DNA of 64,000 nt. Source: Virgibacillus phasianinus. Lineage in GTDB: Bacteria > Bacillota > Bacilli > Bacillales > Amphibacillaceae. The DNA lies in assembly GCF_002216775.1 (NCBI RefSeq), contig NZ_CP022315.1:3720001-3784000 (forward strand). Direction: 5' to 3'. Below the pieces are notes generated by a model, which was not told the origin of the DNA, searched no databases, and saw nothing but the letters and a program-made list of their open reading frames with translations. Position 1 is the stretch's first letter. The number at the start of each line of letters is the position of its first letter. Positions 8,326 to 16,193 of this stretch are shown piece after piece. Position numbers and translations under genes: made by a program.

Positions 8326-8919
8326 TTAAATATCTTTACCTTCACCTTGTGTTGCGTTGAAATTCCATTCAACTTCTAATTGGTCCCCTTGGAAAACGTT
8401 TTGGTCTTTGCCGTTATCGACAAATTCAAATTCTACCCATAATTCATTTGCTGAACCAGCTGTAAGCCCGCCTTTTTGTTCCCACAATGGATCCCATACT
8501 TCTTTTTGAACAACATCCGGATCCATATTTTTCAACTCATGCAGTGTTGTTTGAAAAACGGGTTCACTTTCCTTATCCCAGTTAAATAAGAAATTTACCC
8601 TGATATGCTTGCCAAAGTCTTCGGCTGCATTGTCACCTTTTGCATCCACCACTTTGTAGTCTGTTAATAGATTCACAGTGTCAATTTTCAAACTGCCACT
8701 ATTTGTTAGCTTGAACTCCCGGACCATCGTATCACCCGGCTTCATATTACTTACATCAATAATTTTAGCGGGGTCAATCGATAAATCCAGTGTTCCAGCA
8801 GCGAACGTATTGTTCGTGGTCTCCGTATCGCTAAAATAAGCGAACGTTCCCCCTCCAATCAGTGATAAACCGAGTGATGCTGTCATAACCCCCATGCCTA
8901 GCTTTTTCTTCATGCTCAT
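8326..8919 (-). CDS. TasA/camelysin-family secreted matrix protein
   Basis: The 197-residue protein has a signal peptide followed by the family signature GGGTFAYFSDTETTNNTFAA, then a TLDLSIDP segment. These mark TasA/CalY (camelysin, M73-type) proteins, which are processed by SipW and form extracellular fibres. The SipW-type cleavage region is intact. The ribosome site GGGAGGAAA precedes ATG-AGC-ATG; either ATG could start. A sipW gene lies upstream, and a large dyad occupies the leader between them. Whether it is functionally TasA or CalY cannot be told from sequence alone, and peptidase activity of this family is doubtful. Confidence 0.88.
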   Translation of the reverse strand: MSMKKKLGMGVMTASLGLSLIGGGTFAYFSDTETTNNTFAAGTLDLSIDPAKIIDVSNMKPGDTMVREFKLTNSGSLKIDTVNLLTDYKVVDAKGDNAAEDFGKHIRVNFLFNWDKESEPVFQTTLHELKNMDPDVVQKEVWDPLWEQKGGLTAGSANELWVEFEFVDNGKDQNVFQGDQLEVEWNFNATQGEGKDI

Positions 8920-8955
8920 TCCAATTTCCTCCCTTTGAATTTGTTTTATCGCAGT

Positions 8956-9034
8956 TTGACGGTCAATAATCCCCTACATCAAAAAGTAAGGTGGACTAAA
9001 AAGAATGTTAAGTAGGGGAAAACTGACCGTACAA
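8956..9034 (-). promoter_or_regulatory. Long interrupted dyad in the tasA-like leader
   Basis: TTGACGGTCA (8956-8965) and CCCCTAC (8971-8977) recur inverted and in mirror order as GTAGGGG (9012-9018) and TGACCGTACAA (9024-9034), about 34 bases apart. A second hairpin (9054-9064 with 9078-9088) lies further upstream. It may be a regulator site or an mRNA structure. Confidence 0.5.
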
Positions 9035-9150
9035 GCCCGATTGGTTCAACTAACATTCAGTGGGAAAATTGAAAACCCCCACCGAATGAAGTTTCACTTT
9101 ATATTAAACTTTTATGTATTGATGAAACACATAAAAAGAATAACCAGTTT

Positions 9151-9717
9151 TTAAATAGAGTGACCCTCTTTCTTTCCTTCAATCTCCCGTATTGCCTTAA
9201 AAATAGATATTGCGGAATATAGCACCAGAACGATACCGGGAACAATCAGTAGTAAAGCAGCCCCGGCCTTTGAGTTCGCATAGTTTAACAAGTAACCTAC
9301 ATACGGGATGGTAAAGTCCACATAGTTTCCAATCACATTCTTTGCAAGTACGCTGTCTACATCAGCAGCACCATTATGATCGCCTTTCGTAGTATAAATT
9401 GTTTCGCCATTCACTGTTTTCTTATCTACAATTCTATGAGTAATGATCATCTCGTCTTTGGCATGAAAGGTAATTACATCCCCCTGCTTAAACGTTGATC
9501 CATCATCGGTTGGTTTTATTGCGATAATGGAACCAGTCTGAAATTCAGGCTCCATCGAACCGGAAAGCACAGTTTTTATCTGGTACCCAAAAATTGTTGG
9601 TTCACCCGCACTCGCCTTTGCGGAAATAACGATAATTGCGAGACAGACCATTACAACAATCATGAAATACGTAACCACTCTACTTAGTATTCGCAGTGAC
9701 TTCTTCACCCTTTTCAT
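9151..9717 (-). CDS. sipW: Signal peptidase I, SipW (ER/archaeal type)
   Basis: This membrane signal peptidase processes TasA-type proteins. The 188-residue protein has an N-terminal membrane segment (about 12-34), the catalytic-serine motif VLSGSMEPEF, and THRIV, where the bacterial lysine is replaced by histidine as in SipW and eukaryotic SPC enzymes. The TKGDHN motif and a C-terminal membrane pair follow. Its start lies inside the end of the preceding DUF4047-like gene (38-base overlap), showing tight coupling. Its substrate is presumably the TasA-like protein encoded next. Confidence 0.92.
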   Translation of the reverse strand: MKRVKKSLRILSRVVTYFMIVVMVCLAIIVISAKASAGEPTIFGYQIKTVLSGSMEPEFQTGSIIAIKPTDDGSTFKQGDVITFHAKDEMIITHRIVDKKTVNGETIYTTKGDHNGAADVDSVLAKNVIGNYVDFTIPYVGYLLNYANSKAGAALLLIVPGIVLVLYSAISIFKAIREIEGKKEGHSI

Positions 9718-10504
9718 TGGACTCCCCTTCCTTTTGCTCCGTTGGTATTTCTCTCTTGGCTGGTTCTGCTTCGGTAGTCGGTTGTTCTTCTATTTCTGGC
9801 TCTGGTGGCTCCTCTTGTGACGTTTCTTCTGGCGGTTCTTCTAGCGGTTTTTCTGTTGGTTTTTCCGTCGCCTTTTCTGTTTTTTCTCTAGATGTTTCTT
9901 TAATAGAATCATTGCCCTTTACTGCTGTCTTTTCTTTACTAGGCGTTTTTTCCGTTGTTGCCGATTGCGGTGGTGTTTTGGAATAACTGTCAGAATTCTG
10001 CTTCGGTTTCTTCATAGCCTTTTTTAGCTTGCTAATTAAGTGATCCAATCGTTGGATATCAACCGTTTCACTGGTAGTCTGGTAGATTCCAGTAATATTC
10101 ACTAATCCATCCTGTAAAAATTGGAATTGTTTAGCAGCAGCCTGTTGATCATACGCTTTTATTTGGTTGTAGTTTTTTTTTATAACTTGTTGTCTACCCA
10201 TAATGGTTTCCCGCTTTGCCTTCAGCTTCGACAGATTAGCTTTAACCTCTTGTAATGATAGGTTTTCAGTTTGGACCTGTAACGCGGATGTATAGATATG
10301 ATTCACTTGCTCCGCTATTTCCTTTGTCTCTTTCACAAGCCCTTCGATTGTTCTTGGAAAAACGATGGCAGCTGTGATCGAGGTTGTTGTTGTCTCTCGA
10401 TCTACAAATACCGCTTCCGTTTCATCCACAGCATAGGAAGCAATATAAAATGTGATACAACATAAACAAAGCAGCACGATATACGGTTGTTTCTTTAAAT
10501 TCAT
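9680..10504 (-). CDS. DUF4047-like secreted/anchored matrix accessory protein
   Basis: The 274-residue protein has an N-terminal hydrophobic segment (about 8-25, signal peptide or anchor) and a region of SipW-substrate style (DETEAVFVDRETTTTSITAA). A coiled-coil-like helical part spans about 55-165, and a low-complexity Glu/Pro/Thr/Lys-rich tail follows (about 165-274). I relate it to DUF4047 proteins that sit with sipW and tasA/calY genes in the Bacillus cereus group; it takes the place held by TapA in B. subtilis. The proline-glutamate tail suggests an extended surface-exposed stalk. The family assignment is from memory of context and N-terminal style, not from a search. Confidence 0.6.
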   Translation of the reverse strand: MNLKKQPYIVLLCLCCITFYIASYAVDETEAVFVDRETTTTSITAAIVFPRTIEGLVKETKEIAEQVNHIYTSALQVQTENLSLQEVKANLSKLKAKRETIMGRQQVIKKNYNQIKAYDQQAAAKQFQFLQDGLVNITGIYQTTSETVDIQRLDHLISKLKKAMKKPKQNSDSYSKTPPQSATTEKTPSKEKTAVKGNDSIKETSREKTEKATEKPTEKPLEEPPEETSQEEPPEPEIEEQPTTEAEPAKREIPTEQKEGESNEKGEEVTANTK

Positions 10505-10755
10505 TGATTCACCTGCATTTCTTTTGCTCTAGGAAAAATCATAAACCACCTAACTCACTATTGTAAATAGGGGGAATTTTCATAAAAATTATGTCGAATA
10601 ACCTGGAAAACGGTAGCTATTGTGATGAAAACATTATAAAAATGTAGTAAATCAGCAATAATTCAATTTCCACCCCCCAAAAGAACGAATTCAATCCCCC
10701 AACAAGTACTAAACTACCATGCAGTAACTAGTTATGATAACCTAATTTGACCGTT
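10505..10755. other. Promoter-side gap of the matrix cassette
   Basis: No gene is visible. The AT-rich spacer holds one AAAGAAC (10680-10686), which reads GTTCTTT on the minus strand and matches the SinR half-site consensus of B. subtilis. A single seven-base match may be chance. Confidence 0.3.
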
Positions 10756-10796
10756 AAAAAGGGTGCAAATCCTTATTCAGGAAATGCACCCTTTTT
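10756..10796. terminator. Bidirectional terminator after the cupin gene
   Basis: A twelve-base stem (AAAAAGGGTGCA, 10756-10767, with 10785-10796) has A/T tracts on both sides. It lies 28 bases past the cupin stop and upstream of the matrix cassette. Confidence 0.75.
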
Positions 10797-10823
10797 GAAA
10801 AGCATATTTTTTTATAAAGATTT

Positions 10824-11390
10824 CTATCCTTCCTCTGCCATTGCATCAGCCTTTGTTTGGTGAACAGTGCCAAATGGATGCTCGGGAGGGGCGTAAATCG
10901 TATAAAGCTTAAGCGGTTCATTCCCCGTATTGGTTAAATTATGCCATTTGCCAGCTGGCACCATGATTGCGTAATCAGCTGAAACATGTTTTTCAAAGTT
11001 TAGATTATCCTTCGTATCACCCATCTGTACAATTCCATGCCCCTCTTCAATCCGTAAAAATTGATCTACATTTGGATGGGCCTCTAAACCAATATCTTCC
11101 CCAACATTAAGACTCATCAGAACTACCTGCAAATGATCTCCTGTCCATAAAGCGGTACGATACGTATTGTTTTGCTCAGCCGCCCCTTCAATATTCACTG
11201 CAAATGGTTCTTTTCCATAATCCTTTAACGCAATATTCCTTTCCTCATTAAAATGATAACCATATTGTTGGGCATACTCGTATTCATTTACAAAAGGTTG
11301 TGACACAGCATACCTTTCATAAGTGTACACTGGTACGTTTGCGTAATACTGACATGGACACCTACAAGAAACATAGTACATCTTCCTCAT
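10824..11390 (-). CDS. Cupin-domain protein with Cys-rich N-terminus
   Basis: The 188-residue protein carries one cupin barrel at about 85-175, with EAHPNVDQFLRIEEGHG as first motif and MVPAGKWHNLTNTG as second. The His and Glu residues suit metal binding. The first 50 residues are unusual: MYYVSCRCPCQYY followed by a tyrosine-rich stretch, a composition seen in spore coat or crust proteins, though that role is inference. It resembles YrkC-type cupins. It is a monocistronic unit with its own terminator. The enzymatic function is unknown. Confidence 0.7.
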   Translation of the reverse strand: MRKMYYVSCRCPCQYYANVPVYTYERYAVSQPFVNEYEYAQQYGYHFNEERNIALKDYGKEPFAVNIEGAAEQNNTYRTALWTGDHLQVVLMSLNVGEDIGLEAHPNVDQFLRIEEGHGIVQMGDTKDNLNFEKHVSADYAIMVPAGKWHNLTNTGNEPLKLYTIYAPPEHPFGTVHQTKADAMAEEG

Positions 11391-11465
11391 CCCCCTGACT
11401 TGGTAGTTTATCCTATGCGTGATGGTTGGGAATGTACATGGAACTCTTGCGTCCCATTATGTCTT

Positions 11466-12416
11466 CTACTTTACCTTTTCCGGTCTTTTGTGCTCACTTT
11501 CTACTATTCGATATTGACGTTCCTTACCATTAATCAAAATGGACTGTGTTAGATGATAGTTAGGACAAGATTGAATCCCTTTCAAAAATAAATTTTCGGT
11601 AATTCCCGTGGCAACAAAGATACACTCGTTTGTACTGACAAGTTTACTGTGAGGCAGCACGGCTTCAGGATCATTTAGACCCATGTTCTTGCAGCGTTCA
11701 TATTCCGCATCATCTCTAGGTAATAATTTTGCCTGCATCTCTCCGCCAAGTCCCTTCATTGCCACAGCTCCAAGTACTCCCTCAGGCGCCCCGCCGATTC
11801 CGAGGAACATGTCAACGTCCAAATGCTCCAGACACGTGGCTGTTGCGTATATGACATCTCCATCTTGAAACAAATGTACCTTAGCTCCCATTCCTCTAAT
11901 CGTCTCAATATATTTTTGGTGTCTTTGGCGATCTTGTACGAATACATTTAAATCATTTACTTTTTTGCCTTTCGCCTCAGCCACTTTTGTTAGATTCTCA
12001 GATAGCGGAGCATCGATGTCTATGTTTCCTTTCGCGGAAGGTCCCACAGCTAGTTTCATCATATACATATCTGGTGCATGCAGAAGTGTTCCCCTTGGTG
12101 CCGCAGCAATTACTGTCATTGCGTTTTTTTGCCCATTTACCGTTGGAGTTGTTCCTTCTATCGGATCGACAGCAATATCAATCTTCGGCAAACCGCCTTT
12201 ACCTAGCTTCTCGCCAATAAATAACATTGGTGCTTCATCTATTTCCCCTTCTCCAATCACAATTCGTCCATCCATACCAATCTCATTTAGTTTCTCCCGC
12301 ATGGCTTGTGTGGCAGCTCCATCGGCTTCTATTTTGTTTCCACTGCCAATCCAAGGAATTGCAGCAATAGCCGCTGATTCCGCGACCTTTAAAAAATCAA
12401 GTTCAATTGACTTCAT
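11466..12416 (-). CDS. glpX: Class II fructose-1,6-bisphosphatase GlpX
   Basis: The 316-residue metal-dependent phosphatase is of normal family length. It has the motifs GSGNKIEADGAATQAM, VIGEGEIDEAPML and DPIEGTTPTVNGQ, which hold the metal-binding Asp/Glu residues, and GGAPEGVLGAVAMK. The start at 12416 follows TAGGAGGG; an upstream in-frame ATG has no such site. It lies 20 bases downstream of the RpiB-like gene. In a tetrose-utilising pathway it could act on fructose or sedoheptulose bisphosphate, returning erythrose 4-phosphate carbon to central metabolism; that role is inferred from context. Confidence 0.9.
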   Translation of the reverse strand: MKSIELDFLKVAESAAIAAIPWIGSGNKIEADGAATQAMREKLNEIGMDGRIVIGEGEIDEAPMLFIGEKLGKGGLPKIDIAVDPIEGTTPTVNGQKNAMTVIAAAPRGTLLHAPDMYMMKLAVGPSAKGNIDIDAPLSENLTKVAEAKGKKVNDLNVFVQDRQRHQKYIETIRGMGAKVHLFQDGDVIYATATCLEHLDVDMFLGIGGAPEGVLGAVAMKGLGGEMQAKLLPRDDAEYERCKNMGLNDPEAVLPHSKLVSTNECIFVATGITENLFLKGIQSCPNYHLTQSILINGKERQYRIVESEHKRPEKVK

Positions 12417-12436
12417 CAAATTCCCTCCTAATGATG

Positions 12437-12925
12437 TTAACCGCAATTGTTACCAGAAACAGATTCGGTACTGTTAACTTTACTAAATTCTTTTTCCTTT
12501 TCATTAATTTTATCTACTTTTCTTTTTGAACCCTCAGCCCACTCAGAATTCAAATAAGCTTCTACCACCTTTTTTCCAATTGCTACACCGATAATCTGTG
12601 CACCCATTGTGATGATTTGTGCATTATTGCTCAACTGTGCACGCTCGGCAGAATACGTGTCGTGTGCTAAAGCAGCCCGAACCCCCGGAAATTTATTGGC
12701 AGCAATCGATACACCAATTCCGGTTCCGCAAATAAGCACTGCCCGATCTATTTGCCCATCATAAATACCTTTTGACACCTCAAACGCGACATCAGGGTAA
12801 TCTACTGTGGAACAAGAATGGCAACCATAATCAATTACTTCATGCATGGTTGTCTCTTCCACAAACTTTTTAATTGCTTCTTTAAATTCAAACCCAATAT
12901 GGTCACTGCCAATCCCTAACTTCAA
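12437..12925 (-). CDS. RpiB/LacAB-family sugar-phosphate isomerase
   Basis: The 162-residue protein starts KLGIGSDHIGFEFKEAIKKF and has the RpiB motifs DYGCHS, VLICGTGIGVSIAANK with the catalytic-type cysteine, and RAALAHDTYSAERAQLSNNA. A TTG start at 12925 is preferred because GAGAGGTG lies eight bases upstream and homologues begin here; an upstream ATG overlaps that site. RpiB paralogues in tetritol loci convert D-erythrulose 4-phosphate to D-erythrose 4-phosphate. Given the adjacent dehydrogenase and kinase genes that is the likely role, but ribose 5-phosphate isomerase is the default alternative. Confidence 0.82.
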   Translation of the reverse strand: MKLGIGSDHIGFEFKEAIKKFVEETTMHEVIDYGCHSCSTVDYPDVAFEVSKGIYDGQIDRAVLICGTGIGVSIAANKFPGVRAALAHDTYSAERAQLSNNAQIITMGAQIIGVAIGKKVVEAYLNSEWAEGSKRKVDKINEKEKEFSKVNSTESVSGNNCG

Positions 12926-13003
12926 TACTAACACCTCTCTCATTAGACTTCACTAAAATTTATTTTCATTCATATCCTTTTGTTTATAAATTAATTTAAT
13001 TGT

Positions 13004-13018
13004 TTATTTTCATTTATT
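13004..13018 (-). promoter_or_regulatory. Shared operator-like 15-mer before the rpiB-glpX unit
   Basis: TTATTTTCATTTATT occurs here and again at 17425-17439 before the dehydrogenase gene. TTTTCRTT-type repeats are typical of DeoR-family operators. The gap 12926-13041 otherwise holds only AT-rich promoter sequence. Confidence 0.5.
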
Positions 13019-13041
13019 TTCGTTATATTGTTTAAAAGTGT

Positions 13042-13075
13042 AAAAAAAGAATCAGAAACTGTTCTGAGCTCTGAT
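13042..13075 (-). terminator. Terminator after dhaL
   Basis: ATCAGA (13051-13056) pairs with TCTGAT (13070-13075), with further internal pairing, and is followed by seven T on the minus strand. It divides the locus into two transcription units. Confidence 0.6.
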
Positions 13076-13134
13076 CCTTTCATTTATTCTTTCTTAGGGC
13101 CATTTGTTGCATTTGGAAAACAGGTTAAACCAAC

Positions 13135-13791
13135 TCACGCTGTTTTCGAGGAATTGCTTTTTATAACCTTCAAAAAGGTAGATAAAATGAAATAAGCTGA
13201 AGTTGCTCCTGGATCCTGGACTCCAATCGAACGGTCAGCTAAACGGCTGGAGCGGCCTTTTTTCGATATCATGTCTTTCGTGGAATTCATTCCCGCCTCC
13301 GCAGCATTTACCGCAGTTGAAAATGCCGTTTCAAAATCCTGCGTGTCATCAAAACAGGTCTTAAGTGTCTCAGCAAATGGTGCGAGCGTATCTACCATTG
13401 TTTTATCACCAACTTCGGCTTGCCCTCGTTCCTTCACTCCATTCGCAAAAGCCACCCAGTATGCAGCTAAATCTTTTTCATTTAACACAGTTTTATTTTT
13501 AGCTATTTTGGCACCTCGCATAAACCCTGTTGCATATAAGGGTCCGACAGAAGAGCCTACTGCATTTAGAAATGTTTTTCCTATAGTTACACTTATTTTT
13601 CCACAGTCTTCCGTATCCACGAGTTCGTTCGTTAATTTGTCATGAATGGCCTGCCACCCGATTGACATAGTCACTCCATGATCACCATCACCTAATTTAC
13701 GGTCCAGTTCGCAAAGGTAGTCCTTCTCTGTTTCAACCATGCCTGCAACTTCCTTAAAAAAATCTTTTAACCCATTAGATGTAAGTTCCAT
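13135..13791 (-). CDS. dhaL: DhaL-type kinase subunit (dihydroxyacetone/erythrulose kinase)
   Basis: This is the nucleotide-binding subunit of a two-part ketose kinase. The 218-residue protein has the metal/ADP-binding motif KLGDGDHGVTMSIGW near residue 38, the SSVGPLYATGFMRGA loop, and RSSRLADRSIGVQDPGATS near the end, all typical of DhaL. The ATG at 13791 begins the conserved MELTSNGLKDFF. It lies 19 bases after dhaK. No DhaM phosphotransferase subunit is encoded nearby, so the phosphoryl donor (ATP or a distant DhaM) is open. Confidence 0.88.
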   Translation of the reverse strand: MELTSNGLKDFFKEVAGMVETEKDYLCELDRKLGDGDHGVTMSIGWQAIHDKLTNELVDTEDCGKISVTIGKTFLNAVGSSVGPLYATGFMRGAKIAKNKTVLNEKDLAAYWVAFANGVKERGQAEVGDKTMVDTLAPFAETLKTCFDDTQDFETAFSTAVNAAEAGMNSTKDMISKKGRSSRLADRSIGVQDPGATSAYFILSTFLKVIKSNSSKTA

Positions 13792-13810
13792 CCTGAACAC
13801 TACCTTTCCT

Positions 13811-14815
13811 TTATTTCTGAACAAACATTGGACAATTTACAGGGTGGTCCATGACCTTAGTTAGCTCATCATCTAACTTCATAAGAGTTACAGAGCAGCC
13901 TCCCATTTCTAATGAAGTAATATAATCCCCTACATAAGAGCAATAAATTTTTATTCCTTGTTCACTTAGAATCTGTTCCACTCTACGATAAACAATGTAT
14001 AAATCCATTTTCGGAGTGGAGCCAAGGCCGTTAACCAGCACAGCTACTTCATCGCCTTTGGTAATACCGCTATCTATCAAAATATCATTTAGCAAACGAT
14101 CAGCCAGTTTGTCAGCTGTTTCTAGGGGGCCCTTTTCCAAACCAGGTTCTCCGTGATGACCCAGTCCGATTTCCATCTCATCATCCCCAATTTCAAAGCT
14201 CGGTTTCCCTGTTTGCGGATGATAACATGGGCTGGTCCCCACTCCCATCGACCATGTATGATCATTCGCTTTCCTGGCAATCCGAACCACTTCTTCTAAA
14301 TTGCAGCCAAAGTCTGCCGCTGCACCCGCGGCTTTATAAATAAAAAGTTCACCAGCTATGCCACGACGTTTTTCCTTTTCTTCTTTCGGTGCCGAAGCAA
14401 CATCATCTGTTGCGATTGCCATTCCTACTTCAATGTCTTCCTCCAGATCTGCCATTTCAGCGGCCATGCCAAAGTTCATTACATCCCCAGCATAATTTCC
14501 ATATAAATAGACAACACCCGATTCTTTATTAATAGATTTGGTCACTTCTAAAATCGGGTCGGGAGAAGGAGATGAAAAGATATTTCCTACTGCAACACCA
14601 TCTGCCATGCCTTCCCCAACATACCCCATAAAGCCTGGCTCATGACCGGATCCACCGCCGATCAATATACCAACCTTGTTTTGTTTTGTTTCGCGCACGG
14701 TTACTAACGCGCGGTTGTTACTGGATAATTGTTTTATGTAATCGGGATGTGCACGAACATATCCCTCCACCATTTCATCTACTACATTAACCGGATTATT
14801 TACTAGTTTCTTCAC
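13811..14815 (-). CDS. dhaK: DhaK-type kinase subunit (dihydroxyacetone/erythrulose kinase)
   Basis: This is the substrate-binding subunit that covalently holds the ketose through a histidine. The 334-residue protein has GILIGGGSGHEPGFMGYVG near residue 50, YLYGNYAGDVMNF, and GLGHHGEPGLEKG with the substrate-binding histidine near residue 220. The length is normal for a free-standing DhaK. Neighbouring polyol dehydrogenase and RpiB-like genes suggest that erythrulose is the real substrate. Dihydroxyacetone is the family default. Confidence 0.9.
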   Translation of the reverse strand: MKKLVNNPVNVVDEMVEGYVRAHPDYIKQLSSNNRALVTVRETKQNKVGILIGGGSGHEPGFMGYVGEGMADGVAVGNIFSSPSPDPILEVTKSINKESGVVYLYGNYAGDVMNFGMAAEMADLEEDIEVGMAIATDDVASAPKEEKEKRRGIAGELFIYKAAGAAADFGCNLEEVVRIARKANDHTWSMGVGTSPCYHPQTGKPSFEIGDDEMEIGLGHHGEPGLEKGPLETADKLADRLLNDILIDSGITKGDEVAVLVNGLGSTPKMDLYIVYRRVEQILSEQGIKIYCSYVGDYITSLEMGGCSVTLMKLDDELTKVMDHPVNCPMFVQK

Positions 14816-14887
14816 TGTTACACACTCCTATCGGTATTTTATTAATCTAAATCGGATTGGCAGTAGCCCCTCAAAGGAGGCTACACC

Positions 14888-16168
14888 TTACACAACAGAA
14901 TGCGTGCTCTCTTCGACATATTCGTTTTCCGTAGCGGTGGGCACTTTTAAGAACCTTGTCAAAATCGCTGCCCCAAAATAGAGTCCCCCAAGAATCCACA
15001 TCATACCTTGTGTATTTACCAAACCATAAAACAGGGCTACTAATGCTGGACCAACAAACACACATAAACCTGCACCCAGGTTTAATATAGACATTGCTGC
15101 TCCTTTGTCACCGTCACCAACCAAGGAAGGAGTTAATGCGGATAAAGGGACAAATCCTGCTAAACATGCCCCCCACAATATTCCGATAACACCAACGACA
15201 AACACGTTTCCTGCAAACAGCTGGGGTAAATAAAACAAAAGAATAGTAAAAACCCCGCAGCCAACTGCACCAAACCACGTTATGGTATTCCTCCAGCCAA
15301 ATTTATCCCCCACATATCCAAAAATAAGGTTGAATGCAATATTGGAGATGAAAATGGTTCCCCAAATATTTAACCAAACCGTTGTACTAACACCTTGAGT
15401 AGCTAAATAAATCGGCAGAAACAGTGGAAACGCGTATTGGGATGCTTGGTTAACTATACGAACAATTCCGGCAATTCCGACCTTAGGTTCTCGTTTCACA
15501 ATCGTAATACCATTCAGCAGTTCTTTCATTTTTGATGAATTATCTGACCTTTTTTCCAGTTCAAATTGATCTCGATTTACTACAATGGCCAAGAACGCAC
15601 CAATAAATACCCAAATTAATGCGCTCCAAAGAGTCGGAATGTGGCCGAATTGTTGGATTGACCAACTGGAATAATAGGCGCCTAGGACGCTTAAACCACC
15701 AGTGAAAACAAACCAGAACCATCCGACTGCTGTTCCAAGTTGATGTTGTGGTGTTCGATAGGTAATCCAAACCAGAAAAGAATATGCAAACAGCGGATAA
15801 CCGAAACCTCTAATTGCATATGTCGGAATCATTAGTCCGTAATTTAATGTTGGAATTGCAAGCCCAACAAACAAACTATGTCCAAGCACGTACATAACTA
15901 GACCGAGCAGCATTGTTTTTCTCGGACCGATTGCTTCTACCAAAACACCGGAAAACCATGCAGCGATAGCAATCGTTACACCGTATGCTGTTGTTAGAAA
16001 CGCAGCTTGTTGGACAGATAGCCCTTCATCAACCAAATAAGGGCTGATCCAAGCAAGCTCCAATCCATCACCCATCATAAAAATTAAAACCCCTAAATAT
16101 CCCCAAACTAAGTGAGATGGTAAACCAATTCTATCAAGGAAAGAATCGTTGCCAGCTAGATTCTTCAT
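14888..16168 (-). CDS. MFS transporter, probable polyol uptake
   Basis: The 426-residue integral membrane protein has about twelve hydrophobic segments. MFS-type loop motifs include GVLVEAIGPRKTMLLG after the second membrane segment and GYVGDKFGWRNTITWFG in the second half. It starts at 16168 behind GGGAGGGA, lies 25 bases after the dehydrogenase gene, and precedes dhaK, so it is part of the catabolic operon. The substrate is inferred to be a tetritol or related polyol; sequence alone does not tell. Confidence 0.8.
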   Translation of the reverse strand: MKNLAGNDSFLDRIGLPSHLVWGYLGVLIFMMGDGLELAWISPYLVDEGLSVQQAAFLTTAYGVTIAIAAWFSGVLVEAIGPRKTMLLGLVMYVLGHSLFVGLAIPTLNYGLMIPTYAIRGFGYPLFAYSFLVWITYRTPQHQLGTAVGWFWFVFTGGLSVLGAYYSSWSIQQFGHIPTLWSALIWVFIGAFLAIVVNRDQFELEKRSDNSSKMKELLNGITIVKREPKVGIAGIVRIVNQASQYAFPLFLPIYLATQGVSTTVWLNIWGTIFISNIAFNLIFGYVGDKFGWRNTITWFGAVGCGVFTILLFYLPQLFAGNVFVVGVIGILWGACLAGFVPLSALTPSLVGDGDKGAAMSILNLGAGLCVFVGPALVALFYGLVNTQGMMWILGGLYFGAAILTRFLKVPTATENEYVEESTHSVV

Positions 16169-16193
16169 CCTATCCCTCCCGTCTTCACAGTAA

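Noticed and set aside
9696..9986. A Ser/Gly-rich 96-codon plus-strand frame
   Set aside because: It is the antisense shadow of the Glu/Pro/Thr-rich tail of the DUF4047-like protein.
11683..11868. Plus-strand frames opposite glpX, dhaL and other genes
   Set aside because: These are antisense shadows of well-supported genes.
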